Assembly: GCA_963576785.1 (NCBI GenBank)
Contig: OY756144.1
Coordinates: forward strand, 2,852,001 to 2,916,000
Length of the DNA: 64,000 nucleotides
Reading direction: 5' to 3'
DNA from: Chlorophyllum brunneum
Taxonomy: Eukaryota > Basidiomycota > Agaricomycetes > Agaricales > Agaricaceae
How positions within the stretch are numbered: the first letter of the stretch is position 1; every line of letters starts with the position of its first letter. Below, in pieces: positions 32,052 through 43,629 of this stretch. A program made the position numbers and the translations under genes. The notes beneath the pieces are model-generated. The model had not been told where the DNA came from and made no database searches. It saw nothing but the letters and a program-made list of their open reading frames with translations.

Positions 32052-33931
32052 TCACACTTTCGCAAAGAGTTTTTTCGAGATGGCCAATCTTGCTCCCCAG
32101 ATCCCAAAAGCACCAACGATAACCGTGCATCCGGAGAATACAATCATGCCATGGAATGAATGTGAACTACTATGAGCGAGGAGTGCGCCAGCAGCTGGGT
32201 TTCCTAGCAGCGATCTGTGAATAACAATATAATCAGTCAGTAACTGCATAATCAACCCCAAGGATATAGATCGGGTATGAAGAAGGTATAAAGGTAGAAT
32301 TTGGTTGTTGTTAGGCTAGAAGTTGGAAAGGAAGAATCAAATAGATTGGAATGGAGCTGGGGCGGGTCTAGCGCCCAAGGGAAAGGAGTTCAGGCTGTGA
32401 TAGCGTTGGAGGCGAATTATCTTTACGCAACCTTCGCCAAACAAATGATGGGCGGGCGAAGCAAGAAAACAAGATACTCACGGAACGGATATGACACTGT
32501 ACAACATCCCCATTCTCGTTCCCACCTTTCCCCTCTCCGATATGCAAGCAATGCACGGCGTGAGCACAGATATGAACGCGCCGGACAAAAATCCGTAAAA
32601 GGCTGCAAAAACCATCAAGCCTGCCAAGTCTTTCACGTTGAACCAAAGTACCAGTGTCGAGAGGCCGGAAAGAAATGCAGCTGGGGTGAGGAGGTTAAAG
32701 TGACCGATAGTATCGGAGAGATAGGCCGGTGCGATGCGACCAAATATGCCTCCTGCATTCATGGCCGAGAGCACGTAGAACGCGAGTTGCAGTGATATAT
32801 TGAGATGCTCCGCGTATTCCACAACGTAAAAGAACGGGATATAAAGCCCTGTTGCATGTTAACGCAAAGCTCCTGACTGCTCCGCGAGTGTATCACGTAC
32901 CAAGTGCGACGAAACTGCTTCCGAGGGCCAAGAGCAAAAACCGAGGATCTTTGAACGCCGTCATATCAATATATGGACCTGATTTTCGGGGTGGGGTACA
33001 ACCGGTGTCGCTTTGGTTATTCTTGAAAACATCACAATTATTCGAGACCGTGAGAGTCGCCATAATGCAGCCAACACCGCTCACAAGAGCAGATACCCTT
33101 ACCCCCCATGCGAAGCCGATTTTCTCAAACAGGTGTTGAAGCATGATTGGGTAGACAACACCACCTGTAGGCCACGTTTCAATCTCCGCCACTGCTTTCC
33201 AGCGACAATAACGGGTAGATTTGCTTACCTACGCTCGAACCTGCAGCTGCGATCCCTAGGGCAGTCGCGCGGTACTTTGAAAAATAGGTTGTGATGCTTG
33301 CAAGGGAAGGATAGAACCTAGTAGCTCAAAAGTCAACCTTTCCGTTTCAAGGGATCGTTACAATACAATAACCCGCAGACTCACATGAAAGCCACGCCAA
33401 AACCAAAAAGGACTCCCTGAGCGAGAATATAATGCCAATACGCCGTCGATATACTTGTCAAGACAATGCTGACGGTGAAAAGTATGCTTCCAATGACTAG
33501 AAGCGGAGTTGGTCCCCAGGCATCGAAGCCCCGTCCAACTGGCGCACCCTAGAAAGTTTAATCAGCCTCAAGGTTCGGAAATCTCGAAAAGTGACCCTTA
33601 CCGCGAGGAAGAAGACGAGAAGCTGTAACGAGCCTATCCATGATATAGTCGATTGTGACTTCTGGTGTAACTGGTTGTTTGAATACCATGTCTGGAATGT
33701 CCCAAACGCGTTCATTTGGCCAAAAGTGACTAGCAATGCCATGAACGCCCCTAAAACTGTGAGGTATCCCCTTGGGCTACACCGTTTTTCGTCCTCGAAG
33801 GCTTCCTTTGGCCAATGGCCCGAATGACGTTGCGTTTCAACTATGGAATCTGGAGGTGAATGGATGGTTGTGGTCGTGGAGAGGGGTGCAATCGAACTGG
33901 GAACAGAGTCACATTTCTCGTGGTCGTGCAT
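32052..33931 (-). CDS. MFS transporter, monocarboxylate (SLC16/MCT)-like
   Basis: A multi-exon plasma-membrane carrier starts at 33931 (MHDHEKCDSVPSS) and ends at 32052. It has a hydrophilic N-terminus of about 55 residues, then membrane segments in the order expected for MCT-like fungal proteins: SPRGYLTVLGAFMALLVTFG followed by AFGTFQTWYSNNQL (the first helix and loop), GAPVGRGFDAWGPTPLLVIG, YRATALGIAAAGSSVGGVVY, a central cytosolic loop (TPPRKSGPYIDMTAFKDPRF), GGIFGRIAPAYLSDTIGHFN (second-half signature) and NPAAGALLAH near the end. There are about six exons and about 450 residues. Fungal members move monocarboxylates or riboflavin; the substrate is not predictable here. Neighbours give no clue. 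Confidence 0.87.
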
Positions 33932-35500
33932 GAGCGCGACCAGAGGATGTACGGACAGAGCCGGACAGGAACGTCAGAGGGATGGTAGGAAGGAGCGAGT
34001 CAAGTAAAATCATCGAAAAGGTCTTATAGGGATGACAGCTATCAATCTAGATATTGCGAACGTCCAGAGGTGCGTCCACATATCCAAAATGAAAGCTTGA
34101 TCGCGGACTTAACCGCTGGGCAACATCCCGCCGCGACGCCCTCGCAATCACGATCTGTCTAAAAAGTCAAGATCGCGGAGGAAGTGACGTAACATCTTTA
34201 CATTCTTCCATGTCCAAATTTCAGCGCTTCGCAGATATAGATGGAGATGTTGAGAGATAAATGCCAATGCCTAATGACTCGAGATCCTAGGCCGAACGGG
34301 GTATGGTGTTTGAGACTCTGGCATGGGAAGGGGGTATTTGGATCTGACCGAATGTGCCGGAACTGCGGTTTCCACAGTCGTCGCATAAGCCAAGAGCGGG
34401 GTCCGAGGACGGTGCCATGGATGGCTGAGATAATTCCCAACGGTTTCATGGAAATGCATTCGCAAGACCTCTCCGTGGTTACTAGTATGTCGTGTGGAAT
34501 GTCCGTCCCCGTCGATGCTGTGCACACAGCCTATGGGTGGGATCGACCGTCAAGCCAGCTGTTGTGGGGATACTTGTCTGTTGGTCACCTTGAAGCATGA
34601 TATCTGTCTGGAGCCAAATGCCCGTCAGATCTGTTGAGGTAGGACGTGTGAAGATCAGAGCAGCCGTGTTTGACTTTTAGCTTCATCAAGAGCTCATACT
34701 CATCCATGGCCGTGCTTTGGTAACACAATCACGCTTCCGACCGACATCATCATCCTATTTTTCTCTGGGGGGACACAATACCCATAGGGCAGTTCGCATC
34801 ATTATCGTGGAATAACGATGGGGGAAACGGAATGCTGCGGTAGTCGAGGATATTAGTAATCAGAAAAATGGAAGGGCAAAAGGCGGATGCAGGCCCTTCG
34901 GATATAGGCAGACGCGGAACTGATGTCAGGTGTTGTCGCCATTGAAGTTAACACACGATACTGTTACAGGTGTATTTTGTCAATTAATCACGAGGCCGTT
35001 AGGGCGATGTGGGAGCTTAATCAAAATTCCGACTTTCTAGTTGACTCCCACTCGCCAGGTTCATTCAACGAGCCTTGTATGGGCCTCTTCGGTGAAGAGC
35101 AGGAGTTCAGTAACCCCTAAAACCCGAGTCATGGAGCGATTCGTCACGATCTATTTCAAGAAGGGCTCCTCGTATTGTCTTCCAAAAAAAGCCTCCGCGC
35201 TTTAGGTAACGGTTCGAGTTTTAGTGTACCATGGCGGGGAGGAATCGAAGGAATATGTGAAGCTCTTGCATAATGCCATTCGTTCGGGATCGGCACCATC
35301 TACATGACTCCAAGATCACGAACATGGGTGTCATGGCAGCTAAAGTATTGATGGCTCAGAAATTACGCGACAGAAATATTCTTGCCGATTAATGCGTAGA
35401 ACTGCATCGATTCTGGTGGAGTAAACGCTGAGGTACAAGGGACTGAGGAAGCACTCAGGATGGAAGGGACTGAGCTATGAGAATACGACACACCATTCAC
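33932..35500. other. Intergenic, no gene recognised
   Basis: Open frames of 100-120 codons overlap on both strands at 34198-34600, with no domain and no preference for either strand. The segment 34923-35120 is open on the plus strand but matches nothing I know. The left part is the upstream region of the carrier gene. Confidence 0.45.
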
Positions 35501-36320
35501 TTATACTCCCGTAGATGTTAAGCGTGAAGCTTTGAGCATTCGATATCGAGTAATAGCCTTCTCCCGTTCCTGTTCCATCATCGATTTCTGAGCCATTGAC
35601 AGAACACCTTGCCGCTTTCCACCAATCCCAAGACGACTGGCACCCCGAGGAGCCTTTTTAATTTCTGGAGGAGCTTGAGCAATATCGTTGAGTCTCCGTG
35701 GAGCAGACGTAGAGAGCTTTTCAAATTCCTTGGGCTGTTCAGCCTTCTTTGGGCCCCTTCGCTGGGAGTCTACATGGGGTGGCGGCGATTGCTCGTGGGA
35801 GTCTTTGCGTGCAATCCCTTTGGATGTCTGCCCCTTCTTCTTGCCCTCAAGCTCGCCATTGCGCGCCTTTCTTTCCACGGCTTTAGATGTTTGCACAGCG
35901 GATCGGACCAAAGGCCGCATGTCGTCTTCTACCCTCCTGCGTTGATGTAATAACCAATAAGTACTTTTGCGGTATTGTCGTCTGGAGTAGCTCTTACCTA
36001 TAGAAATGTTGTATCGACTCACCCGGCTTGATCTTAAGCTGGAAGTTGTCCGCCTTTCTGCGTTTTCCTCCGTTCCTATCATTGCTTCCTTCTTGCTCCA
36101 ATTTTCGCTTCTTTTTATAACCATCGCGTACTTGCAGGGCATTCAATACCCGTGTGGCAGACTTCGGTACTGCCTCGTTGCTGACTGATTCTTTTCCGGG
36201 GGCAAGGTTCAAGCCTCTAGTATCAACAGTTAACAAACCCGCCCACGGTAGATGATTTGGTACTCACTGCTGCTTTCGTTGTTCTTCGCGTACGGAACGC
36301 TTTGCCTTCTTGTGAGGCAT
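35501..36320 (-). CDS. CCDC137-like basic nucleolar protein
   Basis: Three exons (36320-36268, 36216-35998 and 35936-35501) join in frame to give 235 residues. The start is short and basic (MPHKKAKRSVREEQRKQQ). A conserved centre reads FQLKIKPGESIQHFYRRVED followed by DMRPLVRSAVQTSK; it resembles the GES..RM.QE centre of animal CCDC137, a nucleolar/chromosome-periphery protein, from memory and not aligned. The rest is Lys/Arg-rich and helical, ending with MEQEREKAITRYRMLKASR. Its role is probably in the nucleolus or ribosome biogenesis. It is divergent from the kinase gene, whose start is 174 bp away, so the two share a compact upstream region. Confidence 0.72.
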
Positions 36321-36494
36321 ATGTCTATGTAATCGCAGGTGTGAATGATAAGCTGGAGATTACATGTCAGGCCAAGAACATTGATCGGGTAGGGTGATGT
36401 ATTTGCTTGCATTTGTTTAGTAAGTTCAGAAAGCTAAAACACTAACAAACATTCCTCATTTCATTTGGTGTAATATCCTCAAGATACACAGCAC

Positions 36495-38069
36495 ATGCTG
36501 TACTCACGTCTCACCTGGCCATCTACATTTCGACATGTCAAGTCATTAACGTCATTCAGAGCTCCTTTCATGTCAACCCCGTGTGCAAAGGCGCAAGCGG
36601 AACCGACATTTTCATTCCCAGAAGAGCCATTGGGTCTACCCGCATCCGAATGCTTTGGCTGGTTTCAAGGAGGGATAGGTCAACGGCTAGGACAACAAGG
36701 CCGATACGAAATTCGTCAAAAACTGGGCTTTGGAACAACCTCGAGCGTCTGGCTTGCGAAAGATACCATGTTCGTTTGTGTATGTTAACTCCCCGTTCTA
36801 AACGCCCTATCTTCTTTCGAAGTGGCAGCCGATACGTAGCCCTCAAGATTTTGTCTGGTTACGCTTCCAACCTCAACTCGGAACACAAACTTCAAGAGGT
36901 CGATATATATCAACATCTAGCTCAAGTACCTTCAAGCGCCCATTGCACACGACTTGTGGACAAAATTGTCCACCCAGGTATAGAAGATGATGGGGATCAT
37001 ACGTGTTTGGTTCTCGAGCTCATGCGTGGTACCTTGTCTGATGTTATGGGATCAAGTCCTACTGGCATACCCGTTAATGCAGCGAAACATGTTATGAAGC
37101 ATATCCTGTCGGGCCTGGTATATTTACATCAGAATGGCATTGCTCATACTGGTGCGCATTACCACGATTGCATCAATAGTGCTGACCACCCAAACCCTTC
37201 AGACCTGAAACCAGATAACATCATGATCTCCGCCGATGATGTCCCACAGACAGCAATTGACGATTGGCTTGGTCGTTGTCCGCCTCAAGCCTATAGCCCC
37301 CCCTCTCTCTCTCTAAACAATAAAATGGTCACCACAATTGTCAGTCATAAAATAGATCTGCCAGCCCCAGAAGACATAACTCGGTGCCAGTTTAAGTTGT
37401 CGGATCTGAGCAACGGTGAGTTCCATGTTTACCTTTTCACTACCATCTAACCATTCCTTTTCACAGCGCAGTTGGTAAAGGAGCAGAGTACGGACGACAT
37501 CACCCCTTTGAGTCTCCGGCCGCCCGAAGCAATCCTTGGCGGTGAATGGGATGAAAAAGTGGACATATGGACCTTTGGCTGCCTAGTAAATTCTTGGGCA
37601 TTTTCAGTCCATACGGCTATCTAATCTCTTTCTAAGGTATTCCATCTCCTCACCAAGAATGACCTGTTCAGATCAACGCCCCAAGAATGTGAAGCTTCCT
37701 TCGGCTTCAAAGTCGGCGAACCATCAGAAGATTTCGTCCTATTTCTGCAAAACGCTGCTTGCGGCCCTTTTCCTCCCAAGTTACTGCAACGGTGCAGGAA
37801 CAGTCACCATCATTTCAACGAAGACTGTAGGCAATAGCGTGTTTTTAATTATCTGCGGAGAGAGTTGACGTGCACTCTCAGGTACCTTGATCGCTCATAA
37901 ACAACGGCTCACTATACCACTGGAGTATCTCGTCAAAGATCTCAACCCTTCGATTTCGGATGAGGATTTGGCTGGGGGTGTGGATTTAATGAAGAAGTGT
38001 TTATGCTTATTAGCGGAGGAGCGTTCAGCCGCCTTGGACTTGCTCCAGCACCCATGGCTTCGGACTTGA
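36495..38069 (+). CDS. SRPK-like serine/threonine kinase
   Basis: Exons 36495-36769, 36829-37151, 37203-37415, 37467-37585, 37637-37826 and 37882-38069 join in frame to about 435 residues. SRPKs phosphorylate Arg-Ser-rich splicing factors. Seen in order: a glycine loop GRYEIRQKLGFGTTSSVWLA, the ATP-binding lysine in YVALKILSGY, ELMRGTLSDVM (hinge region), the catalytic loop GIAHTDLKPDNIM (HxDLKPDN with Thr, as in SRPKs), FKLSDLSNAQ at the DFG position, the PPEAILGG activation segment and VDIWTFGCLVFHLLT. The large spacer of typical SRPKs is absent. This shorter type is common in multiple copies in Agaricomycetes. DFG reads DLS, so metal binding may be altered, although SRPKs already use DLG. 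Residues 1-40 could be a mitochondrial or disordered leader. Confidence 0.88.
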
Positions 38070-38923
38070 TCAATGCCTCATTTGGTTTTTTCAACGCGCC
38101 GACGACTGGTTCAAAGTGCAATCAACCGTTCTCTTGAAAATCCCAATGGCCGCTGGTGTAGTTTATCACGTGGAAACACGTCTGCTTGCACTTGTTTGGT
38201 AATTTAGGCGGTTGAAACATCAACAAACTCCCCTTCTCTTCCAGAAAGTCGCACGTAAGTCAAATCGAGGCTCATCGCTCCACCGTCCAGTGACCTATGC
38301 CATCTTCCAAGTCCTTATCTGTGCTTCATACTGGCGATCATGATTGTTTTTGCTCCACCACATATCGATACCTTGATCTCTATCTGACCGTACGACAAGC
38401 TGGTGACTCACTGCATACGTGTGGACCATATGATAAAGGAAGCCAACAACCGGACCATACGGTATCTCCTGTCATACAGCGCATAGCTTTACAACCTATC
38501 AAAAATAACTATCTTATTTCTGGACAAGTACTGCGGCCTATTTTGCAAGCGTCCCAACGTAACATGGCCAGTACGGTCTTCCGGACCTCATGGTTATTAT
38601 CCCATGCTGATTCCGGCTTGCCTTTTGGCGGCCATCATTACGAAAATCTGTGTTCTGCTGTCGAATGTAGCCTTATCAACGCTTTCAACGGCCGAAAACA
38701 AAGACAGAACCACATGGCTAACGTACTTCCTCAACTTCTTTGCACGGTACCTTCTGATATGACGCCGCCATTGGTCCAACGCAAGTGTTTAAACAGATGC
38801 ACCTGACCGAACCTGTTGCTAATGCCAGCAGATTCAATGTATCCCTCTTCGCTCCCCCACACACCGAGAACTAATATATAAATCCGTAGTATTCAATCAC
38901 TTCGTTCCTACTAATCGCTGAAG
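38070..38923 (+). other. Intergenic, one doubtful open frame
   Basis: A 169-codon open frame occupies 38297-38806 (+), but its product has no domain, uneven composition and no intron or start support, so I do not call a gene. The last 100 bp form the upstream region of the carboxypeptidase gene. Confidence 0.4.
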
Positions 38924-40976
38924 ATGATTTGGTTCTTTCTCTTATCCTTCATTTCTAGTAGTGTTGCCTTTGCTGGGCAGATACCTATCGTAGATGGTGT
39001 TATCGGAGGTGTCCCGGACATCACGAACAAAATCAAGCCGGCCGTTCTTGGCAGTGCAGCAGTAACTCCTGGAAAGCTCCGCTACAAGGAGAACTCTGGC
39101 ATTTGTGGTATGTCATCTCCTTTTTTTGTTTCTATTTCTTTTCTAAAATACAAAAGAAACGACGTCTGGTGTCAATCAGGTATCTGGTTATGGTGATGTA
39201 TCCTCGTCAAAGAGTCTCTGGTTCTGGTTCTTCGAATCTCGAAGCGACCCAGACAATGCTCCTCTTGCTCTCTGGTTCAATGGAGGAGTAAGTCGTCCTT
39301 CTCTTAAACATAAACCCTCTTCCTGATGTCTCTTCTCCTTTCAGCCTGGCAGTTCAAGTATGATCGGCCTGCTCCAGGAGCTAGGTCCATGCAGAATCAC
39401 GAATGACAGTAGCTCCGTTACTCTCAACAAATTCTCGTGGAACAACGAAGCCAACATGTTGTTCATCGACCAACCAGTTGGAGTGGGTTTCTCGCACGGA
39501 GACACCACTTCAGTGGGGACTTCCCAAGAAGCTGCAGCGGATGTTTGGACATTCATGCAAATATTGTTCTCAGACTCCCGCTTCTCCAAGTACCAGAATA
39601 ATAAGTTGGCAATCTGGACGGAATCGTAAGTTTAAAAATGCTCTACATATTCATCAACTGATGTCATGATCTTCATAGATATGGTGGACATTACGGACCC
39701 ACATTTGCCGCGTAAGTACCTTCGCGTTCGAGATGACGACTTCAAATCGTGTTTACTTCACCTTTTAATCCAGGCACTTCTTGGCTCAAAACACCGCGAT
39801 CGACAAGGGCTCAGTTTCCGGTGTCAAAATGAACCTCCAAGTTCTTGGAATCGGTGATGGCCTTACCGTATGAACAGATCGCTCCCATTTTCTAATGAGA
39901 TCTGACTGGCAGTTAACAGGACCCTTTAAATCAATACCCCGGCTATATAACATATGCAGCAAACAATCCATACCACACTCTCGTATCGGAGACGGTTCTA
40001 GCCCGCGCTAACAACGCCTGGGTAGACCCCAGCGGCTGCAAGGCCCAGGTCAGAGAAGTTCACAAACATTAGTCCCGTAACTGATACTGATGCACTTGGG
40101 CACTAGATCACCGACTGTAACAAGGGAGGCTCTAACTTTGTATGTTCGCGGGCTCAGGCCTACTGCAACAGCAATGTTCTGGGTCCTTTGGCTGGCAATT
40201 GGGATGTGAGTAGCTATTCCGCCAGAAATTATATATTAATAGACTGAGCCAAATGTTCCAGGTCTACTACGTCCTTACCAAAAACCCGGACCCATACCCA
40301 CCCGCCATCGCAGGCTATCTAAATTCTGTTGCCTCACAAATCGGAGCCGAGTCGACTTGGGAGGAGTCGAACGAAGACATATATGAGAACTTTGCCGTCA
40401 CTGGTAAGACAATATCCAAATCTTAGTATCGTTGAATCTATACCGTTTCAGGTGACTGGATGCGCAATTCGCGCCCAGATCTAGAGACTGTTATCAATGC
40501 GGGAGTAAGTCTATTATGTTTACCAAAATGTGATCTATGTTCTAACTATCACTTCCCCTTGAAGGTGAGAACAATCGTATATGACGGTGATGCTGTCAGT
40601 CTCTTTTGACCGTTTGACATGTTCCTGGACTAACCGAAACATGATTTCAGGATTACATCCTAAACTTCAATGGCGTTGAGGCTATGGTTGATGCTCTGGA
40701 CACCCAATTCACTTCCATCTACCAATCCCAGGAATTCTCAACATTCTCCGTCCGCGGGCAATCCGCTGGTATGTACAAGAACGCTGGTACATTCTCCTAT
40801 GTCCGCTTCTTTGGCGCTGGCCACGAAGTTCCTGCTTACAAGGTAAGGTTCCAATTAATGTGTCTTCAAGTAGTCGAAACTGACATAACTTAAAGTGGGG
40901 CACCCTCCAGACCGGAGAAGCCGCAGCGCAAATGTTCACGCAAATCATGAAGGACCAGTCTCTTTCTTCGACTTAA
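38924..40976 (+). CDS. Secreted serine carboxypeptidase (peptidase family S10)
   Basis: This secreted or vacuolar enzyme cleaves C-terminal residues at acidic pH. A signal peptide is clear ([18 protein letters not shown]). Ten or so short introns split the gene, and the joins are in frame wherever tested. Family landmarks in order: [20 protein letters not shown], the oxyanion motif [28 protein letters not shown], the nucleophile box [13 protein letters not shown] (Ser in ESYGG; the first residue is Thr where Gly is usual), [14 protein letters not shown] (catalytic Asp) and [10 protein letters not shown] (catalytic His). All three catalytic residues are present, so the enzyme should be active. 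Several Asn-x-Ser/Thr sites fit secretion. The length is about 480 residues, normal for the family. Confidence 0.94.
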
Positions 40977-41234
40977 AACCCCCAATTTGGGTGATATCAG
41001 CGATTTTTAGGATAGTCGGATCGATGGATTTATAAGTTACTCCGACCTACAGCCACCTGTATATAACAAATCATTTCATAAACCTTTTTCCGTTCGCCCC
41101 TTCTTGGGTTATCGTGTCCTGTCTCTACTGGCTTCCTGATAATGTTTTACCCACGGGAGGCCACGATATTCCTCGACACGTCTAATAGTCTCCATATACA
41201 AAAAGACCACGAATGAGAGACACCTTGCTTATCC

Positions 41235-43417
41235 ATGTATACCGGTTCCTCGATCTTTCTTAAAGCTCTCTCAGACGCTGGCATAACGCATGCCTTTGTG
41301 AACTGGGGTTCTGATCATCCAGGATTGTTGGAAGATTTGGAACGCCAACGAGTCGAGAATGGTGGAACAGCGTTGGAGATTGTGATATGCCCCAATGAAA
41401 TGGTCGCTTTGAGCGCTGCACAAGGATATGGACAGGTGGTTGGGAAACCAGCGGCAGTGATCGTTCATGTAGATGTTGGGACGCAGGTGATGTCCTACAA
41501 TCCAGATAAGCAACAAACGGGACTCAAAGGCCATATAGGCCCTAGCAGGCGCTGTACATAACGCAACTTGCAGCCGTACTCCTATTCTCATATACGCTGG
41601 CGCTTCGCCGTTCAGTTTTGAGAAAGAGCACAGAGGAACCCGAAATGAGTTCATTATGTGGTTGCAAGGTATCCCGTACCTCCTATGTTGCTAATTCAGA
41701 TCTCATGGTTGGATAGACATCCCGGATCAATCAGCAATTGTTCGTCAGTATATGCGTCATACAGCGCAAATCAACAGTCCCGCGACAATACCACATGTCG
41801 TACGTCGAGGTCTTCAGTTGTGAGTACGCTTATACACCGACTCACCCAGGCCTCGCTCATACCCTCCAAAGCGCAACAAGTGAACCCAGGGGGCCTGTTT
41901 ATCTGTGGGCCCGTCGTGAAGTCATGGAAGAAGAGGTCGAAGAATCATTCTTTGAGAACATTAACACAAGCATGGCAGAGACGCCTTCCATCGAAGCAAG
42001 TGCCTTATCTCCCAACGGTAGGTAATTAGATTCAAACACCAACTACAAATGCTGAATCACATCTCTTAGCCACCCACAGAATTTTGTCTGCCCTCCTCAC
42101 CGCAAAGAATCCTCTCATAATCACATCCCGTCTCGGCAAAAACGTTCACGCGATTCCCCCCCTCCTCACCTTATCTACTCTCCTGTCTATACCCATCATC
42201 TCAACAGTCTCTCAAACTTTAAATTGTCCGTTCTCGCATCCTTACAACTTGGGCATTACCTATCTATACGGAAAAACACATACAACCCACCTTGCATCGG
42301 CCGATGTCATCCTAGTCATTGATTCCGACCTACCCTGGATTCCCGGAAACCAAGCACCTTCCTCATCGGCGCAAGTGTTTATTATTGATGGTGGGGACCC
42401 TCTTTATGCGAGCGTCGGCCATTCCCATTTCCCTGCGGAGATGATCTGCAGGGCAGATGCCGAGATCACTCTAACTCAACTTGTTCATCTGGTGCGAGAA
42501 CGCCGAGAAGCCGACGGTCAAGTCAAAGACGTGGGTGAGGGTGTCCCCGGAGGAAATATGATCAAGGAACGACACAAGAAATTGGTCGAAGAGCATGAGA
42601 GACAGATCGAGACCTGGGATGCACAAGAAGCTACATATCCTGATGTCGTCGCCGATACGATCAATTCATCGCTTACTGTGCCAAATCTCGTTGGTGCTCT
42701 GAGGAAGGCTATCCGGAAACTGACCGCGAGTGGAGGGAAAAAAACACTCATCCTCCACGAGTCTATCACCAATTACCCGCTTGTTTGGAATCATCTGCGA
42801 CCGGAAATACCAGGGAATTTCTTCACGTCTGGGGGTGGGGCGCTAGGCTGGGCACTGGGGGCCGCGGTGGGAACTTACCTCGGTGCCAAAGTCGCGAACA
42901 AAGAATACGAACTTTCCGTGGTCATTATTGGAGATGGATCTTTCTTGTTCGGTGTTCCAGCGTCTGCTTATTGGATGGCTAGGAGGTATCAGACGGTGCG
43001 GTGATGACCTGTACTGCGTGACCGTGCAATTAACAGTGGTCCAATTTAGCCCTTCTTGACAATCGTGTTGAATAACGGAGGCTGGATGGTATGTCCAATT
43101 TTTGATGACGGACTACTAGTCACTGACAGCTCTTATTCCAGGCACCGAAAGGTTCAATGCTGGGAGTCCATCCTACAGGATACGGGAGTAAAGCTCCTAG
43201 TATTGAACAGCTGACCACGGGCTTTGGACCTGACTGTCCAGATTACTCACAAATAGCAGTCGCTGCTTCTTCTGGCTGGGCTTGGGGCCGTAAAGTTGGC
43301 ATTGGCGAATACGCGGGTCTAATCGCCCTGGAAAAGAGTATAGGAGAGGCCATCAAGGTGGTTCTGGAAGAGAAGCGATGTGCGGTATTAGATTGCGTGC
43401 TCGCTGAACCGGCATGA
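41235..43417 (+). CDS. Thiamine diphosphate-dependent decarboxylase/synthase-like enzyme
   Basis: This belongs to the superfamily of acetolactate synthase, pyruvate decarboxylase and benzoylformate decarboxylase. The N-terminal PYR domain has GITHAFVNWGSDHPGLLEDL and CPNEMVALSAAQGYGQVVGK, where the Glu that activates the cofactor stands. The middle domain (about residues 190-330) includes NPLIITSRLGKN. The C-terminal PP domain carries the cofactor motif IGDGSFLFGVPASAYWMARR..NNGGW (GDG then NN). There are about six exons, with introns at 41487-41538 and others; the third (near 41812) is only about 40 nt and is less certain. The length is about 620 residues. The substrate is not predictable. 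Fungal members of this type are usually annotated as acetolactate synthase-like, but no regulatory partner or valine-pathway neighbour is present. Confidence 0.9.
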
Positions 43418-43629
43418 AGTGCCTTCGGGTAGCTCTCTAGCCGTTTCCCCGTGTATTTCTCTGGAATTAAAATTTATTGTGAAACTGGCCCTTGTGTTTG
43501 TTGTATATGTTATCACTTTGATTCACATAATCCACAGGGCCAAAGAACAGCCAACCGAAAACAACAAACACCTTGATTCAGATGTGAAACCCAGCTAGGA
43601 GAGAGCTCTTCGCCTTCCTTGTCACCAAT

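Noticed and set aside
34198..34600. Overlapping frames of 109-119 codons on both strands
   Set aside because: Neither product resembles a protein family, and both strands are equally open.
38297..38806. 169-codon plus-strand frame
   Set aside because: No domain, no splice or start support, and uneven composition; chance cannot be excluded.
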